The notes: generated by a model not told the origin, from the letters alone. 64,000 nucleotides of DNA from Pseudoscleropodium purum (GCA_963969395.1 OZ017795.1:7750001-7814000), one strand, 5' to 3'; counted from the first letter of the stretch, positions 24,231 through 36,223 are shown. A program made the numbers and translations.

Positions 24231-25760
24231 TCCTTCCAGGATTAACTACTATTCGTACAAACAAATTTCAGTGTGCGAGTCTGAGACTCTGCGTGGTTGC
24301 GCCTGGTATTGGTCTCCCCGCCTGACTCCGTACGTCCACAATCTTTGCAAACCAACATGCCGGACCCCGTTGCAAATAACTTCCAAGGGTTTACAAACCT
24401 CTAATGCCTCAGTGATTGACTAGTATGCAATAATAATTGCACGGAGCTACGATAATTTTCCATTACAACTTCGAACTTTCCTATATATATGAAATAAATA
24501 AATTATACACTGAGTCAAACGAATGAATCGTTGATACATGTTAACTACATCGATACTCACAATCTGAATGCATAGAATCTGGGGCCAGGTGATTTGGAAC
24601 TTAGGAAAGTGAGAAGTTAGCTGACACCATGCATGAAGACCGAGCAATGTGATACGACACTATTAACGTACCACTCAAGCACTCACCAGGAATGTAATGA
24701 ACTCAAGCACAAAGGACTTGAGTACGTGGCCGACAAAGCGACTTGAATCTACTGCACTCACTCTGTAAAGCAACTGGACACATGGAAGCGCAGCAGAACG
24801 ACAGGCCAGCTGCTCTCATTTGCTTGCGTGCTAAAAATACTGCAAGCCTGACTGGTCCAGCGCCAAACCTATTTTTTTTGCATTGGTCTCGATCTCATGA
24901 CGTCAATTTCGTTGAATTGGCGGTAATCCATTACTTTGTCACCTTTCACAGGACGTCTTCAGAAACCAATTCATACCTGTCCTAGATGTTAGACCTTAAT
25001 GTACATATATGTCACAATTTATGCTGCCAGAATGCCGCCACTTCATAGAAATTGACGTTTCATGTTCACTCGAGGTCGAAATGACTTTGTCAAGGAATCA
25101 ACAACCTTACAGCATCAAAGTGCATAGTGGACGAAGCTAGCTGGCCTATGCTAAGAATTGTATGATATCGAGGGGCTCATTGAAGCGTGCGGTCACACTG
25201 CTGTCACTGTACCACGATCAACTAAAACTAATTTCCAACCAGCGTTCGAAACACTTCTTGGCCTAGCTCTCGATCGTAGCCCACCTCGAAATTAACTAGT
25301 CATTGAAGGAAGCGCGCGGTATTGGCACTACTGCGCTTGGAGCTCCCGTCAGTCTGTCGTGAATACAACTTACAACTGAAATCTTTCTCAGGCAAGATGA
25401 TCTGTGGTCGAAATACATTGCGACAATGGTAGCATGAAGTAGACGAGTGCTGAATACTGGAGACTGCGAGCTCTTCACTGTTCAAATCTTGCCGCTTGCA
25501 ATCTCCTGAACTTAGGCACAAACATCGATCAAGTACAGGAAGGACATGCTACAGTTGTGGCATTCAAGCTCGCTCTTCCTCGCTACAACTAGTTCATAGG
25601 ACTTGTAGAGTGTAAACTTGCCAAAGACTTGGGGTGTAATATATATTAGAAATCTAGATCTTTAGAAGAATTGTTGACATGGTACAGTCGATCAATTAAT
25701 CCATCACGAACTTTTACTCCTGTATAGTGAATAATGACAAGCAGACAGTCCACAATGCAT
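24231..25760. repeat. Segmental duplication, copy 2 of 2 (partner 10,503-11,790)
   Basis: It is the counterpart of 10,503-11,790 in the same orientation. It is about 240 bp longer, mostly because of the MITE at 24,900-25,058, which is missing from the partner. A conserved block includes CGCTTGGAGCTCCCGTCAGT (25,335 onward). Confidence 0.75.
24900..25058. mobile_element. MITE inserted after the segmental duplication
   Basis: The left end ACGTCAATTTCGTTGAATTG and right end AGAAATTGACGT are inverted. Flanks CTCATG and TTCATG suggest a short duplication. The partner block around 11,125-11,145 lacks this insertion and serves as an empty site, which supports the boundaries and gives the relative age. 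Confidence 0.7.
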
Positions 25761-27366
25761 CACAATCTTCGTACGTGAGCCTACGATCTGTGTTCGTTCT
25801 TCATGATGTGAGCTCTGACTGTTTCGCCATTTGGACTGGCCCGGTGTGAGTTCTGATACCTGTAAGATATGCACATTTACAAAGCAACTAGCTCAATTAG
25901 AAGATTTGGAACTGGAGATGATTTCACTGTGAACTGTTGAGGGCTGGTTCGGTCGTAGGCCCGAATTGGTTGCTGCCACAATCTAGGACTGGTCTGGATT
26001 TATATCTCACGCGACGCGTCCTAAAACGTGCCAAAGCATTAATTGGAATACCGCCACTTTAACAGGTTGTCGTTTGTTCATGAGAGTTGCACGAAAATGA
26101 AAAAATACCGCAACCCAGCATGTACCCACAGATGACCGATACATATTGATCAGGCAAGAAATTCTTAAGCCAAGTTCAGTTGAGCTATTCCCTTAGCAAG
26201 CAATGAATACCTGGGGATATAATCAGAGTTGAATTTGAAGGAATTGATCTCGAGAGCCCCTTCGAATACAAGTACAGTGTTTTACCTCTTCAATCATTTC
26301 TTGCGGAAACGGTGCTTACAAGGGTGCTCTTGACCAGGAGCTGATACTACATAGTCATGTCAACTGATTCGTGTGCAGCCGGCGTGTCCTACTCCAAGTG
26401 GGGAAAACTGAATTTCTAGAATTGAAAAAAGCATACATCAGTAGTAACCAAAGAGTCTGGAGTTAAATTAGCAGAACCTGCACTCGTGTTAAGGGATTAG
26501 AAATGCATGTGGCATGGCAGTAATCTAGAGAAGCGCGCATGTATGTATGTAATCCTGAAACAGGCATCCCCGCGCGATCAATTCCGAATCTAGCAATCAA
26601 AGCAATGAACTCTGGTCGACAGCTAGCAATATATCTAACAAGTACTGACGGTAGGTATGGGAATTGGGCTTGTTGTTTTGTTGCAATTGTACCGAGCGAC
26701 GGATTGGCTTCTCTTCATGGTCCAATTGAAGTCGTGATTCGTGAAAGCACATCACAAGTGAAATAAGAATAAGAAATTAAATATGCTAAGCTAAGAATAC
26801 AGTGCATTCTTTACTGGTAAGTTGGTAGCATACCTGACCTACCAAACACCGGTATCTTAAATGATCCTTCAATCACCTTGGAATGTTGTTTGGAATGTTG
26901 TTCCCTTCAAACCAGACATTGTAGGTAATTCATTGAATTTCAAATTCCTCTAGCATGCATGAAGGCTATGTCCTGATCTTGCAAAACTCATCTTCCACGA
27001 TCCATCAAAAGGATGAATGGAGGAGATCCAGACATAGACTCCATGCAACGTTAGAGAAGTATGAAGACTTAAGAGCTCAACGCCAAGAAAATCCTTGACA
27101 CCATTGGGCTGCTTTCTGCATCGGTTCATCTTCCTTGCAATTTCTTGAAACCTGATCCTCCAGAGACAATTTGCAAAGTCCAAGCCAATAATTCTGTCAA
27201 TAATTCGTGAAGGATACACAGACATGCATAGCTAGCGATCCTGGAAAATATTGAACGTGCTTGGTATTCCAAAGTAGCTTGAAGAACTAGCTTTAGAAAC
27301 GAGGACCAAGCTCAGACTAGCGAGAAGGGACAGCTAGCTGAAAATTCTAGTTCTTGATCCTGAAGT
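25761..27366. other. Mixed intergenic region, one MITE fragment
   Basis: About 26,030-26,065 carries ATTGGAATACCGCCACTTTA, an internal end of the ATTTCGTTAAAATGGCGG MITE family. Nothing else was recognised; open frames are at most about 90 codons without motifs. Confidence 0.4.
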
Positions 27367-28020
27367 AATGGCCTACGAATTTCAGGAAAATTCGGACTAT
27401 CATTGACCTCACACTCTCACACAGACGCTGCTAGTGATTTCAGGAGTACGAAGCAACACTCTTTCCTGCACAAATTACAGCCGAGGAACACACAGTAGAA
27501 CACAGCGCGGCCACGTGGCTACGACTGACGACAATGAATCGCAGAGGGAAAGACGGAGGAGCAATTGCAAGTTTGCAACCCGAGGACGAGGAAGAGGCCC
27601 CCATGAGGATCGTGACGAACTAGAAGCGCCCGGACGAGCGTCTGCAACAAGCGGAGAAGGACGCCGCATCCAAGATGGTGAAATCGCCCATCACGGGTGA
27701 CGTGAGCTCAGATCATTTCAGTGAATGAGATGGCGGAACACACGCGCATCTCGTTGATTATTAATCCGAAGTACAAGGAACGGAAGCAGCGCATGATGGC
27801 CAAGTTGCGGGATACCACTCTGACTCCAGAGGATGAGCTTACACGGAACATTAACTAGGGGACTAGCTGGTGCAACCTCGATCGACCGGACATATTCGGA
27901 ACCCCAGAGGAGGTTTCGAACGCTGTGATGGCGGAGATGGAGGTGAAGAAAGATGAAGCAAGTGACTCGGGACGGTCAGACAGGCAGTTTTTATTTGGCG
28001 CAAACCGCCACTCAAGCACT
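27367..28020. repeat. Segmental duplication, copy 2 of 2 (partner 1-680)
   Basis: It matches the first 680 bases of the window in direct orientation, including sequence on both sides of the SF3A1-derived part. The left limit here appears to be GTAATGGCCTAC at 27,367, although the partner's left side is cut off by the window. Confidence 0.85.
27552..27990 (+). pseudogene. SF3A1/PRP21 splicing-factor pseudogene fragment, copy 2
   Basis: This copy is better preserved than the one at 190-640. One frame reads AIASLQPEDEEEAPMRIVTN, a stop, then KRPDERLQQAEKDAASKM and VKSPITGDV. The stop replaces the tryptophan of the plant NWKRP motif (TGG to TAG). After a frameshift the frame reads NEMAEHTRISLI, KYKERKQRMMAKLRDTTL, PEDELTRNI and a further stop. 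After another shift it reads DRPDIFGTPEEVSNAVMAEM and EVKKDE. In the intact protein these blocks are continuous and follow the second SURP domain. The family identification is from remembered SF3A1 sequences. It cannot make a working spliceosomal protein. Confidence 0.88.
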
Positions 28021-28380
28021 GATAAACTGTAATATACATCTTTGACTCATGTACAAAAACAATATATATTTCAAGGTAGATCTTCCTAATTTGCATAACT
28101 CTTTTTCTCATAGTCCTTTTCTATTTTAAAGTGCCTTAAATTAATTATCCGGGGTCCGGGGATAATCTTCAAAGATTATATTCTTACTATAGTTGTAGGT
28201 TAATAATGCAAGCATTACAAGGGACGCTTAAAATAAGAAAATAACATTCTATCCATGAAAAATATAGGCTTGACTTTGATGTTTTAAAAAGTTGTAAAAA
28301 TTTACTTAAAAATTTGAATCTATGTAAAATGAACCATATTAATACATTTAAAAAATAGGACAAGAGAACTAAGAGAAACG
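28021..28380. other. Spacer, nothing recognised
   Basis: It contains only short open frames and no repeat boundary other than the MITE that follows. Confidence 0.45.
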
Positions 28381-28554
28381 GATATTTCATTAAAATGGTG
28401 GTATTCCACAAACTTGGCACTTTTTAGTTTAGGATGTGCGGTCTAAATTGTATACCTATCTTAGATTTTAGGGTTTCAAGGTCTGAAATCTTTACCAATC
28501 TTAGAAAATTCATGCAAAAATGCCACAAGAATGCCGCCATTTTAACAAAATATC
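28381..28554 (+). mobile_element. 174-bp MITE, ATTTCGTTAAAATGGCGG family
   Basis: It begins GATATTTCATTAAAATGGTG and ends CGCCATTTTAACAAAATATC. It aligns end to end with the reverse complement of 30,009-30,182, which is also 174 bp. No open frame was found. A target duplication could not be fixed. Confidence 0.8.
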
Positions 28555-29133
28555 TATTGAGAAGAATGCTTTCTTAGCAACTCATATCTCATTCTACCTA
28601 TAACATGTACTAGTGTACTTATTTCTAGATGCCATAATTAGTTAGGAGTAATTGCACCTAAAACAAGATTCTCCATACTTTCACATCACAAATTTAATTG
28701 GAATGAATCAAAGCTTTTCATGAAGACATAAATACATCCTAAGGGGATGCATTTTTTTTCGCCTACCCAAACTTGAACATTTTGTACTACGGAGGGGCAT
28801 AACGTTATTGTAAGCAGTAATTATTGGAATAATTGTTGTGTTTCCATAAAGTCTGGCGCATTCCCTTGCCTTCAAAAAATGCTTGAAAAAATTACAGTAT
28901 AATTTGACATCATAAGATAAAATCCTAGAGTGGCTCCATTCCAGGACTGAGCATCTTTGGAAGTTCACTTCAGTTCAGGTCAACTCGATCTTCTTTCACG
29001 AGAATAGTAATTCCTTTGCTATCCTCACTAGATTGAAGAACATTTGGAGGAATGTGACAGTGCAAGCCCTTCTTCTTTGTCAAAGACTCACAGTTGGCGA
29101 AACTTCGCAGGCAAGAGAAACTTTGAAAGCACG
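28555..29133. other. Mixed spacer, nothing recognised
   Basis: Short open frames of up to 86 codons on the minus strand carry no motif. Confidence 0.4.
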
Positions 29134-29327
29134 CACAGGAAACTAATATCGCGTTCTCGGTGTTGATTCCCGGTGAGTCCCATATTTCCCTGTGTATGTG
29201 CAGTTGCGACATGTGTCCAAAATTATTCTAATTAATAAGTTTTTACAGGTGTCAAATTTTAAAGTTCAGTGGGAAAAGTGGGACTCACCGGGAATCAACA
29301 CCGGGAACGCGATATCAGTTTCCTGTG
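29134..29327. repeat. Inverted repeat with 49-base arms
   Basis: Arms at 29,134-29,182 and 29,279-29,327 are inverse with only two mismatches. They contain CGGTGTTGATTCCCGGTGAG and its complement, and the spacer is 96 bases. The arms are GC-richer than the AT-rich spacer. There is no target duplication, so this may be an inverted local duplication rather than an element. Confidence 0.85.
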
Positions 29328-29483
29328 ACGCCCTTAGGCTGCTGGAGAGAATCCAAACAATTCTGTAGTCTATACTGATAGCTACGTTGCGTCCATCCAT
29401 CTGTACTGATAGGGTTAAGCTGTGCTGCAATGACATCCCACTCCAGCGGTCCAGCCACAGATTTTGCCGTTGCAAATGATTTC

Positions 29484-29667
29484 AACGTCAATTTCGTTAA
29501 TTAAAATGGCGATATTCCAACACTTTAGCATGGTTCAGGGCGGGCTACCTGAACCACAAATCTACACCTGTCCTTGTTTGTGGCCTGGAATTTAGACCTT
29601 TTTAAAAGTCATACTGTATGCCACAATTTTTGGCATTTTGGCTGTGCCAATTTAACGAAACTGACGA
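29484..29667. mobile_element. MITE related to 24,900-25,058
   Basis: The left end AACGTCAATTTCGTTAA and right end TTTAACGAAACTGACG are inverted with small differences. The interior contains ACACCTGTCC and GAATTTAGACC, echoing ACCTGTCCTAGATGTTAGACC-like sequence in the 24.9-kb copy. Confidence 0.6.
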
Positions 29668-30008
29668 TTTTCTTTCTTTCAATCCACTCATCCATCATGG
29701 ACGGAGACAGTCGACATAGAGTAAAACAGAATGTATTGCTGACGCCAGGTCTTCCATCATCACTGGCACTCAGTGCTAAAAGAAACTGGACCCATGGCAA
29801 AGCTCCAATCCGTGTTCTTTACAACCGGACCCTTATATTCCTGCTCAACAAATGGGATCGCTGGTCTAGTCCCTCATATCTTTGATGAGGTAGGGTCTGA
29901 GAGTTCTTGCTTAATTTGCTGATGATAAAACTTTAGCTTTTAGTGGGAACCACCTAAACTTCTTGCTGCTCTCTCCAGTTTTTCTAATGTACTAAGTTAC
30001 TAACAACA

Positions 30009-30182
30009 GATATTTCGTTAAAATGGTGCCATTTTTCCGCCATTTTCCCATTAATTTTCTAAGACCGGTATAGATTTCAGACCCTGGAACCCTGAAATCT
30101 AGGACAGGTATACGGTTCAGACCGCACGTTCTGAACCTAAAAGTGCCAAGTTTGTGGAATACCGCCATTTTAATGAAATATC
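30009..30182 (-). mobile_element. 174-bp MITE, ATTTCGTTAAAATGGCGG family, inverted copy
   Basis: It is the reverse-complement partner of 28,381-28,554 with the same length and about 80 percent identity by eye. Its ends are GATATTTCGTTAAAATGG and CCGCCATTTTAATGAAATATC-like (the last 20 bases). Confidence 0.82.
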
Positions 30183-32700
30183 CGTTTAACAGAGTTATGC
30201 TAGTAGAGTCAGTACTAATCTCCATGCGCCTACCTCCTCCTTTGCAATCTCGATCTCCTCATTAGACGACACATGGCACTTAATTGATGATAAACTCCGA
30301 GTGCAATCCACAAGGTTCAGAAATTGCTGAGTAGTGAAGGTATGCACGGTGCTCCCTTGCTCTAGGGTTCATGTTTTGCCCATTAGTATCACACGAAGCT
30401 AAGGGTTGGTTAAATGAGTTCTCTTTAACTCTAAGCGGATTGAGTAAGCTTAATTCGATCGGGTGGCTATCGAATACTTCATCCTAGTCTTAGGGCGCAG
30501 GTCATCGTCCGGAAACTCACTTGATCGATCACATTTGATCAGTTGATTGAAGCTCGATATCAATGTTAATTATGACTGTCCTTTCCATCTAGCTTCTTCT
30601 AGGGAGGGGACTCTAGCACTGATCGACCTTAGCGGGACTTTCTGTACTACATTGAACTCGGCAAGTCGCCATGTGAATATCGCTCGGGAATATCCTTTCT
30701 GACGATTCCAGGTTTAAGTGCGACTTACGTTAATCAGCACTGACGACGGTGCATGACGTCAGAAATACATGGCAACACCAATTTCAGCAATCCTAAGTGC
30801 GAGAAATATCAGTTGCGTTAAACTCGTCTGATGCAATCCCACTAAATTGGCGTTGTGGACCCTCAAGAAGGAAATGTAACGAAATTATTTAAATAGGATT
30901 TTAGGGAGCCAGGAGGCTAGGAGATTGGGGTGGAAATCCTAGCGAAGTGGTGCACAACATAAAAAGAGAATTACTACGCATATCTATGTATGGGCACATG
31001 GAACTAATACTGCCACATTGACGAAATCGGAGGTCAGCTAAATGCCCTCTTACACTGATCAATAGTTTGATGCGGTAGTTTTGTCGGTACAATTAATTAT
31101 TAGCTAATACAATCTTGATGACGACATCCGATCCAGCTGTAGGATCTATAGGTGCCAGAATTAACTAACTTGAAGTGACAAACGAGCTGCCGTTTCGCTG
31201 TAAAGGAGCTCCTGAGAGGAACTCGTGGATCAGCTGCGTGCATGTACTAGCTGGCGAGGACTCCAAAACGGCAAGAAAGAAATTAAGAACAGTAGGAAGT
31301 AGCTAGCCTCCTGAAGCGTGCGAGGAACAATCTGAACAGTCAGTTCCACGATTGATGATGCTCATCCCCAGCCACCCGATATTTATTCGATGAGAGTCAT
31401 GAGATTGTCGAAGTCACTTGATGGCCGCTAGACCTATAAATTGATCTGAATCTTAAGAGAAGGGGCATAAATGAGACCTGGCTTACATTAATAACACCAT
31501 TTATCATTCTCAGGATGTCATTTATTGGCTCTGGCATGGACCGAAGGGCGAGCGAAGGGAAACGCTTTGCATTGACAGGTACATACACAAGGATGTTTGA
31601 TTTGGACCTTACTCGAAAAGCAAGGGAGTGTGAGCGAGCACGTCTACTAAGGACAGAGTCTCTTGTGTACTGTAGCTGCAAGTCTAATCAGACCTTTATC
31701 AATTGGGTGTCATTTACGTTTCAAAAATTCAAACCATAGAATAACAACCTAAGTGTCAGTGAGTGTACGTGTCATGATCTGATTGACAACCCAAAAGAAT
31801 GTAAATTAAGAGGCGTTCTGCCTGCCTGCCTGGCCGACCTGGACTGCAGTTCGTCATGTCGCCATGAATTTCATATGACTCGATCATTCGACGAGTAGTT
31901 TTTCCAAAAGACATGGATCATATCATTGCGACAGCTTCAAATACAAGTCTTTTGGGGCCAGTGGTCCGTTACAAATGAACGCTATCATCGGCTCCGGTAC
32001 GGTTCTCCTGGGACCCCCTGCGGACCGGGATTTCCAGGCTAGCATATCTTTCCCTCACAGCTCACGAGTCTGTCCATGCCAGGAGCAGTCAACAGAGTAA
32101 TTCATGTTCTCAGTCCTTTAATTCTTAATCGCCACAGAGTGCAGTTTATTGGCTAGCTTTGCAATGTTACATGTCCCGTATATTCATTGGCGCTCCAGAT
32201 GCAAAGTGCAACCTCCGGGGAATAAATCACAAAGACCGAAACTGATATTTCCTAAAAGAAACGGCTACTGATTGGTGCTCAACACGGATGCGAAGCGCAA
32301 CCTATTGTGCACAACTGATGCTCAGTCATTCGTACTGAAAACCAGAATCACAACAGTCATCCATTTCGTTAAATTTGCGCAATTTCATTTCAATGGCAAA
32401 GCGGACCTCAAGGAAAGGAAATGAAGTAAGGTAGGAGGTACATAAGGCGCCCATTTAAGAGCTGCAACTGAAATGGAGGTGGAAATTCTTGGAATATTTT
32501 TACAGTAAGTTTTCATTGAAAGACAAATGGAATTGGCATCTAACCCAAGTTGTTTCATAATTATTGGAGCTTTGTGGAATTAGTTGTGAATTTTTTAAGT
32601 TGAAATGGCATAGGGCTCTAACATCGCCCACCTCCTCAAATGTACACAATTTTACATTGTAGGTACAATGAAAAAGAAACAAGTACAAACAATGTACATT
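30183..32700. other. Mixed-composition intergenic region, nothing recognised
   Basis: It resembles the other islands in composition. Open frames reach 94 codons (minus, 31,397-31,681) but overlap open frames on the other strand and show no family features. Confidence 0.4.
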
Positions 32701-33426
32701 TGGGTGATTGCAAGAAAGACCTCCCATTTTTTTTAGTGGTTTGCATTGCAATATTGATTTTTTCAGGAGTGCTTTATGATTAGAAAAAATAAATTTAATG
32801 TGAAAAATATATTTAATGTACACACCTTAATAAAGAAGGTACCTTAAGAAAGAAAAATGTAGAAAAGTTCTCTAAGTAGGAGAACTAGAAAAGTGCAAAA
32901 TTTCATGAAAATAGTTGTTTTGACATTTTAATTTGTAAAAAATAGGAAAAAACAATTTTAGTTTAAAAATTGGCAATTTGGGAGAACTATATAATAAAGG
33001 GATTTCTCCAAAAGAATGAACTTATAACCATTTTTACTATTCAAGAAGGTGTGTGCAAGGGGCCCCTATTTGCACAAATGTAGACAACAAAAGACAATGT
33101 TTTTTAGGTGTCCTTTGGTAGTCACATGCCCGCCTAGTGTAGGAATAAACCACAAAAATTTCAACTCTAAATCAATAATTTCGGGTACTCCATAAGAGTA
33201 CTAAAAACCCCTAAATTACAAAATGTGACAAATTAGCTAAATTGAAATTTAATTATAGAATTTTTTTTATTGTTTTGAAAAATAAGTAATGTCTTTATGG
33301 CCAAGTTAGTCATCTTTAGTAAAAAATTTAAGTACATTAGCTTGATTTTTCCAAAGTTATGGCCAATTTAGACTTTGTAACTCCACTTGTGACGCAAAAA
33401 ACATGAGGTCTTTCTTGCAACTATCC
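32701..33426. mobile_element. Non-autonomous element with GCAAGAAAGACC inverted ends, copy 4
   Basis: It runs from GGGTGATTGCAAGAAAGACC to GGTCTTTCTTGCAACTATCC (726 bp), with ATTT on both sides. Further out, CACCTCCTCAAATG (32,628) and CATTTGAGGAGGTG (33,426) form another inverted pair, so the mobile unit may be larger or sit inside a second inverted repeat. The interior at 32,820-32,950 is the reverse complement of 5870-5990. Confidence 0.75.
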
Positions 33427-34155
33427 ATTTGAGGAGGTGAACAATTATAGAGCTTGAGCGCTTTATGAACTTCCATAAACCATATTAAAGATGGAAAAGA
33501 TTGTATTTGGAAGTTTTAGCTAAGTAGTGCACAATGCTATAAATGAAGTGTAATTTGCATATTGATCCTTACAAAATTGTATTAAAAATTGGAAAATACT
33601 CAAGAGTTTGCCAAAAATCAATACTTTCTTGTAAAATAAAAGGTATTTTAATCAATTTTTACTTCTTTTTTTCAAATTTGTAATACTAAAATCTTGTTCT
33701 TGACTAATATAGGATCACAAGTAAATAATTTAGGATCTCAAGACAATTTACTTATGAGAATAAACTCAACAAAAGTTTGCAAAATGGAGCAAAATATTTT
33801 TCTAAAGATCCTTAAACTTTTGAGTTTTGTCAATGTAATTTTATCAAGTTTTTGAGTCCCATAACTCAAATTTCTTTCACAAAGATTTCATATTTGACTG
33901 GAACTTCAACAATTAGCATAGGGAGAAATAAGCAAGTTTTCAAAGCAAATAAGAATTTGTTGTCCTTATTGAAATATGGGCTTTAAAAAAAACCAAATTT
34001 TTTTTCCTTCAATCATTGAATTAATCTTCCTAAAAATTAGATTCCATCGACATTTGTTTATTTTCCTATTTTCCAAAAAATAAACTAAAAACAAATATTT
34101 CAATTTAATGCCCAAATTTCTCAATTTTGACTTACAATGAGCTTTATGGATTAAT
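33427..34155. other. AT-rich spacer, nothing recognised
   Basis: No element ends and no open frame of interest were found. Confidence 0.45.
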
Positions 34156-34163
34156 TTGCATAA

Positions 34164-34480
34164 AAGGTTGTCAAGTTGTTTGGACCATGTACATGTCTAC
34201 CTATCCCATTGAAATCTCACCAAAATGTTGTGGTTAACAACAAGTTGGTAGCCTAAAAAACATCTTTCCCTTACAATGTAGTCATTAATTGGTACATGGA
34301 CCATTCAAAAGAGTGTTTCTTATTATGTAGAAATGTGATACATGAAGTTACTAGTATATAATTTTGTCTCCTAAATCCTAAATTAAAAGAAAAACAAACT
34401 TGTTTGTCCATCCATCTTGTCCAACTTGTTTGTTTGGTAGACATATCTAGTGACCCCAACCTATCTAATGTAACAACCTT
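34164..34480. mobile_element. Likely hAT-like MITE, 317 bp
   Basis: The ends are AAGGTTGTCA and TAACAACCTT. The flanks TTGCATAA and TTGCATAT match at seven of eight positions, as expected for a slightly mutated 8-bp duplication. The end sequence resembles the CATGGTTGTCA family. Confidence 0.55.
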
Positions 34481-34488
34481 TTGCATAT

Positions 34489-35180
34489 ATATCTACACAA
34501 CAAGATAAAATAAATGTCAAAATGGTGTATGAAATATTTTCAATATAATTGAATTGTCATTTCACTTGTTTTTCCAACTCAAAATCATATTTTTCTATAA
34601 AACAAAAAATCTAGTCAAATTCAAAAAGGTCAATGGATAAAAACAAGAAACACCTGTTGATTAGGTTGCACACTGGAAGTACTAGAGTTTTTGGGAATAT
34701 ACTAAAAAATAAAATTATATGTGGATAATTAAAATTAATACTAAAATAATACATTCTCATTTATAAAGACTTAAAAAATTTTACTCCACAAGATATGCAC
34801 AAAAAAATAAACCTTGGAGGAACACTCCTTAAAAAATGTAATGGCCTACAATAACAAACTATTTTATGGAGGGGTTGTTTACCTTGTAGAGTTGATCATA
34901 AAACGTGGATATTTTTTTAAATAATGGTAAATGTTAATATTTTGGATATCTGATTGGTATTTATAATTTCTCATTTTGGTTCTTTAAATGTATCCTATAT
35001 TACTTATAAGTAATTTTTTTACAACTACCTTAGAATTGTCACAATGCATAGCTAGTCTATTATTGTTGTTTAAAACAAATATGCAAGAAAGAAAAAAGAA
35101 AGAATGGCAAGCATGATGAATGCTACAAAAGAACAAATCCAATACTAAGTAAAAACCAAATCTGTGTTTAATAATACATT
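34489..35180. other. AT-rich spacer with one isolated element end
   Basis: ACAAGAAACACCTG at about 34,646 resembles an end of the GCAAGAAACACC family, without a matching partner that I could fix. Confidence 0.35.
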
Positions 35181-35184
35181 TTAA

Positions 35185-35772
35185 CCCCTAAAGGACCAAA
35201 TGTATGTTGAACAAACACTTGAGAACCTGGGTAGGGTCATACAAAATCCATTTTTATCAAATGTTCTCAAAATTTGGACAGATACTAGGCTTTTTCATCC
35301 CCATTGTGTGAAAAAAAATTATTCAAATTTGATGGCTAGATTTTTAGATATCCTACCTAAAAGTTTTTAGACATGTAGGATAATAGGGATCAAGCACAAT
35401 TTGAATAAGGTAGGCTGGTTAGGTAGAGGCTAATCAAGTAAAGGTTGGATAGGCATTCATTAAGAAGAAATCATAAAGACTATAGACACTAGGGATGGAA
35501 AAATAATTTGAATTGTATATTAGAAAAAAATTCTGTGAAAAAATTAGGACTTGTAGAAGGTAGTTGGACCCATCTTTTTACTGCTTAAATTTTCAAAAAA
35601 AGAATATCTCAATGCACAAGAATTTTTTTGGAACTAGCTAGTGTATAGCCTATTAGCCTTGTTTTTAAACCTCATTGTACTGCAAGGCGATTTAGGATTT
35701 CAATTTTCATTTTAGATCAATATACAAAAAAAAAAATTTTGACAATGTCTTGTGGAAAAAACCCTTGACCCT
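35185..35772. mobile_element. TTAA-flanked element, left end intact, truncated or diverged copy
   Basis: TTAA (35,181-35,184) precedes CCCCTAAAGGACCAAATG. The first 160 bases match the reverse complement of the right part of the 54-kb copy (GGGTAGG near 35,230 and AAAAAAAATTATTCAAATT near 35,311). The right end is uncertain: a weak candidate is TGACCCTTAAAA near 35,767. Confidence 0.5.
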
Positions 35773-36223
35773 TAAAAGTCACAATTTCACATAAGGTCAT
35801 TGTATTTTCCCTCCCGTACCCTCTCAAAGACAATTCAATTCAGTAATAGAATCCTAAACTTCAAATATCACACATTGGATATGTAGTACTTTATTAAATA
35901 TGTACACCAAAGAAAAGTTGAATCCATTTGCAAAGTACTGTGTCTAAAATAGAAAAGTAGATTTTTCATCACCATTCATAATTTTAGAGCCTCTACAACC
36001 TACACCCCTTTCTTTTTTCTAGTATCCCTTTTTGTATGTGCTATTTTACATGTACTATTCACATAATTCTATGGTATTATACATAACACTATATTACATA
36101 TAATCATATTTCACACTCTTAAAGCACCTTATAATACATATAATTTGTTCACAAGTTTTACATAGAATAAATACATTAGACCCTATATTTTATTATATGT
36201 GGTTTCTAAATTTTTTGAAAGTG

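Noticed and set aside
27434..27700. An 88-residue Arg/Glu-rich protein
   Set aside because: It reads the SF3A1-derived sequence in the wrong frame; the correct frame gives the EEEAPMRIV blocks.
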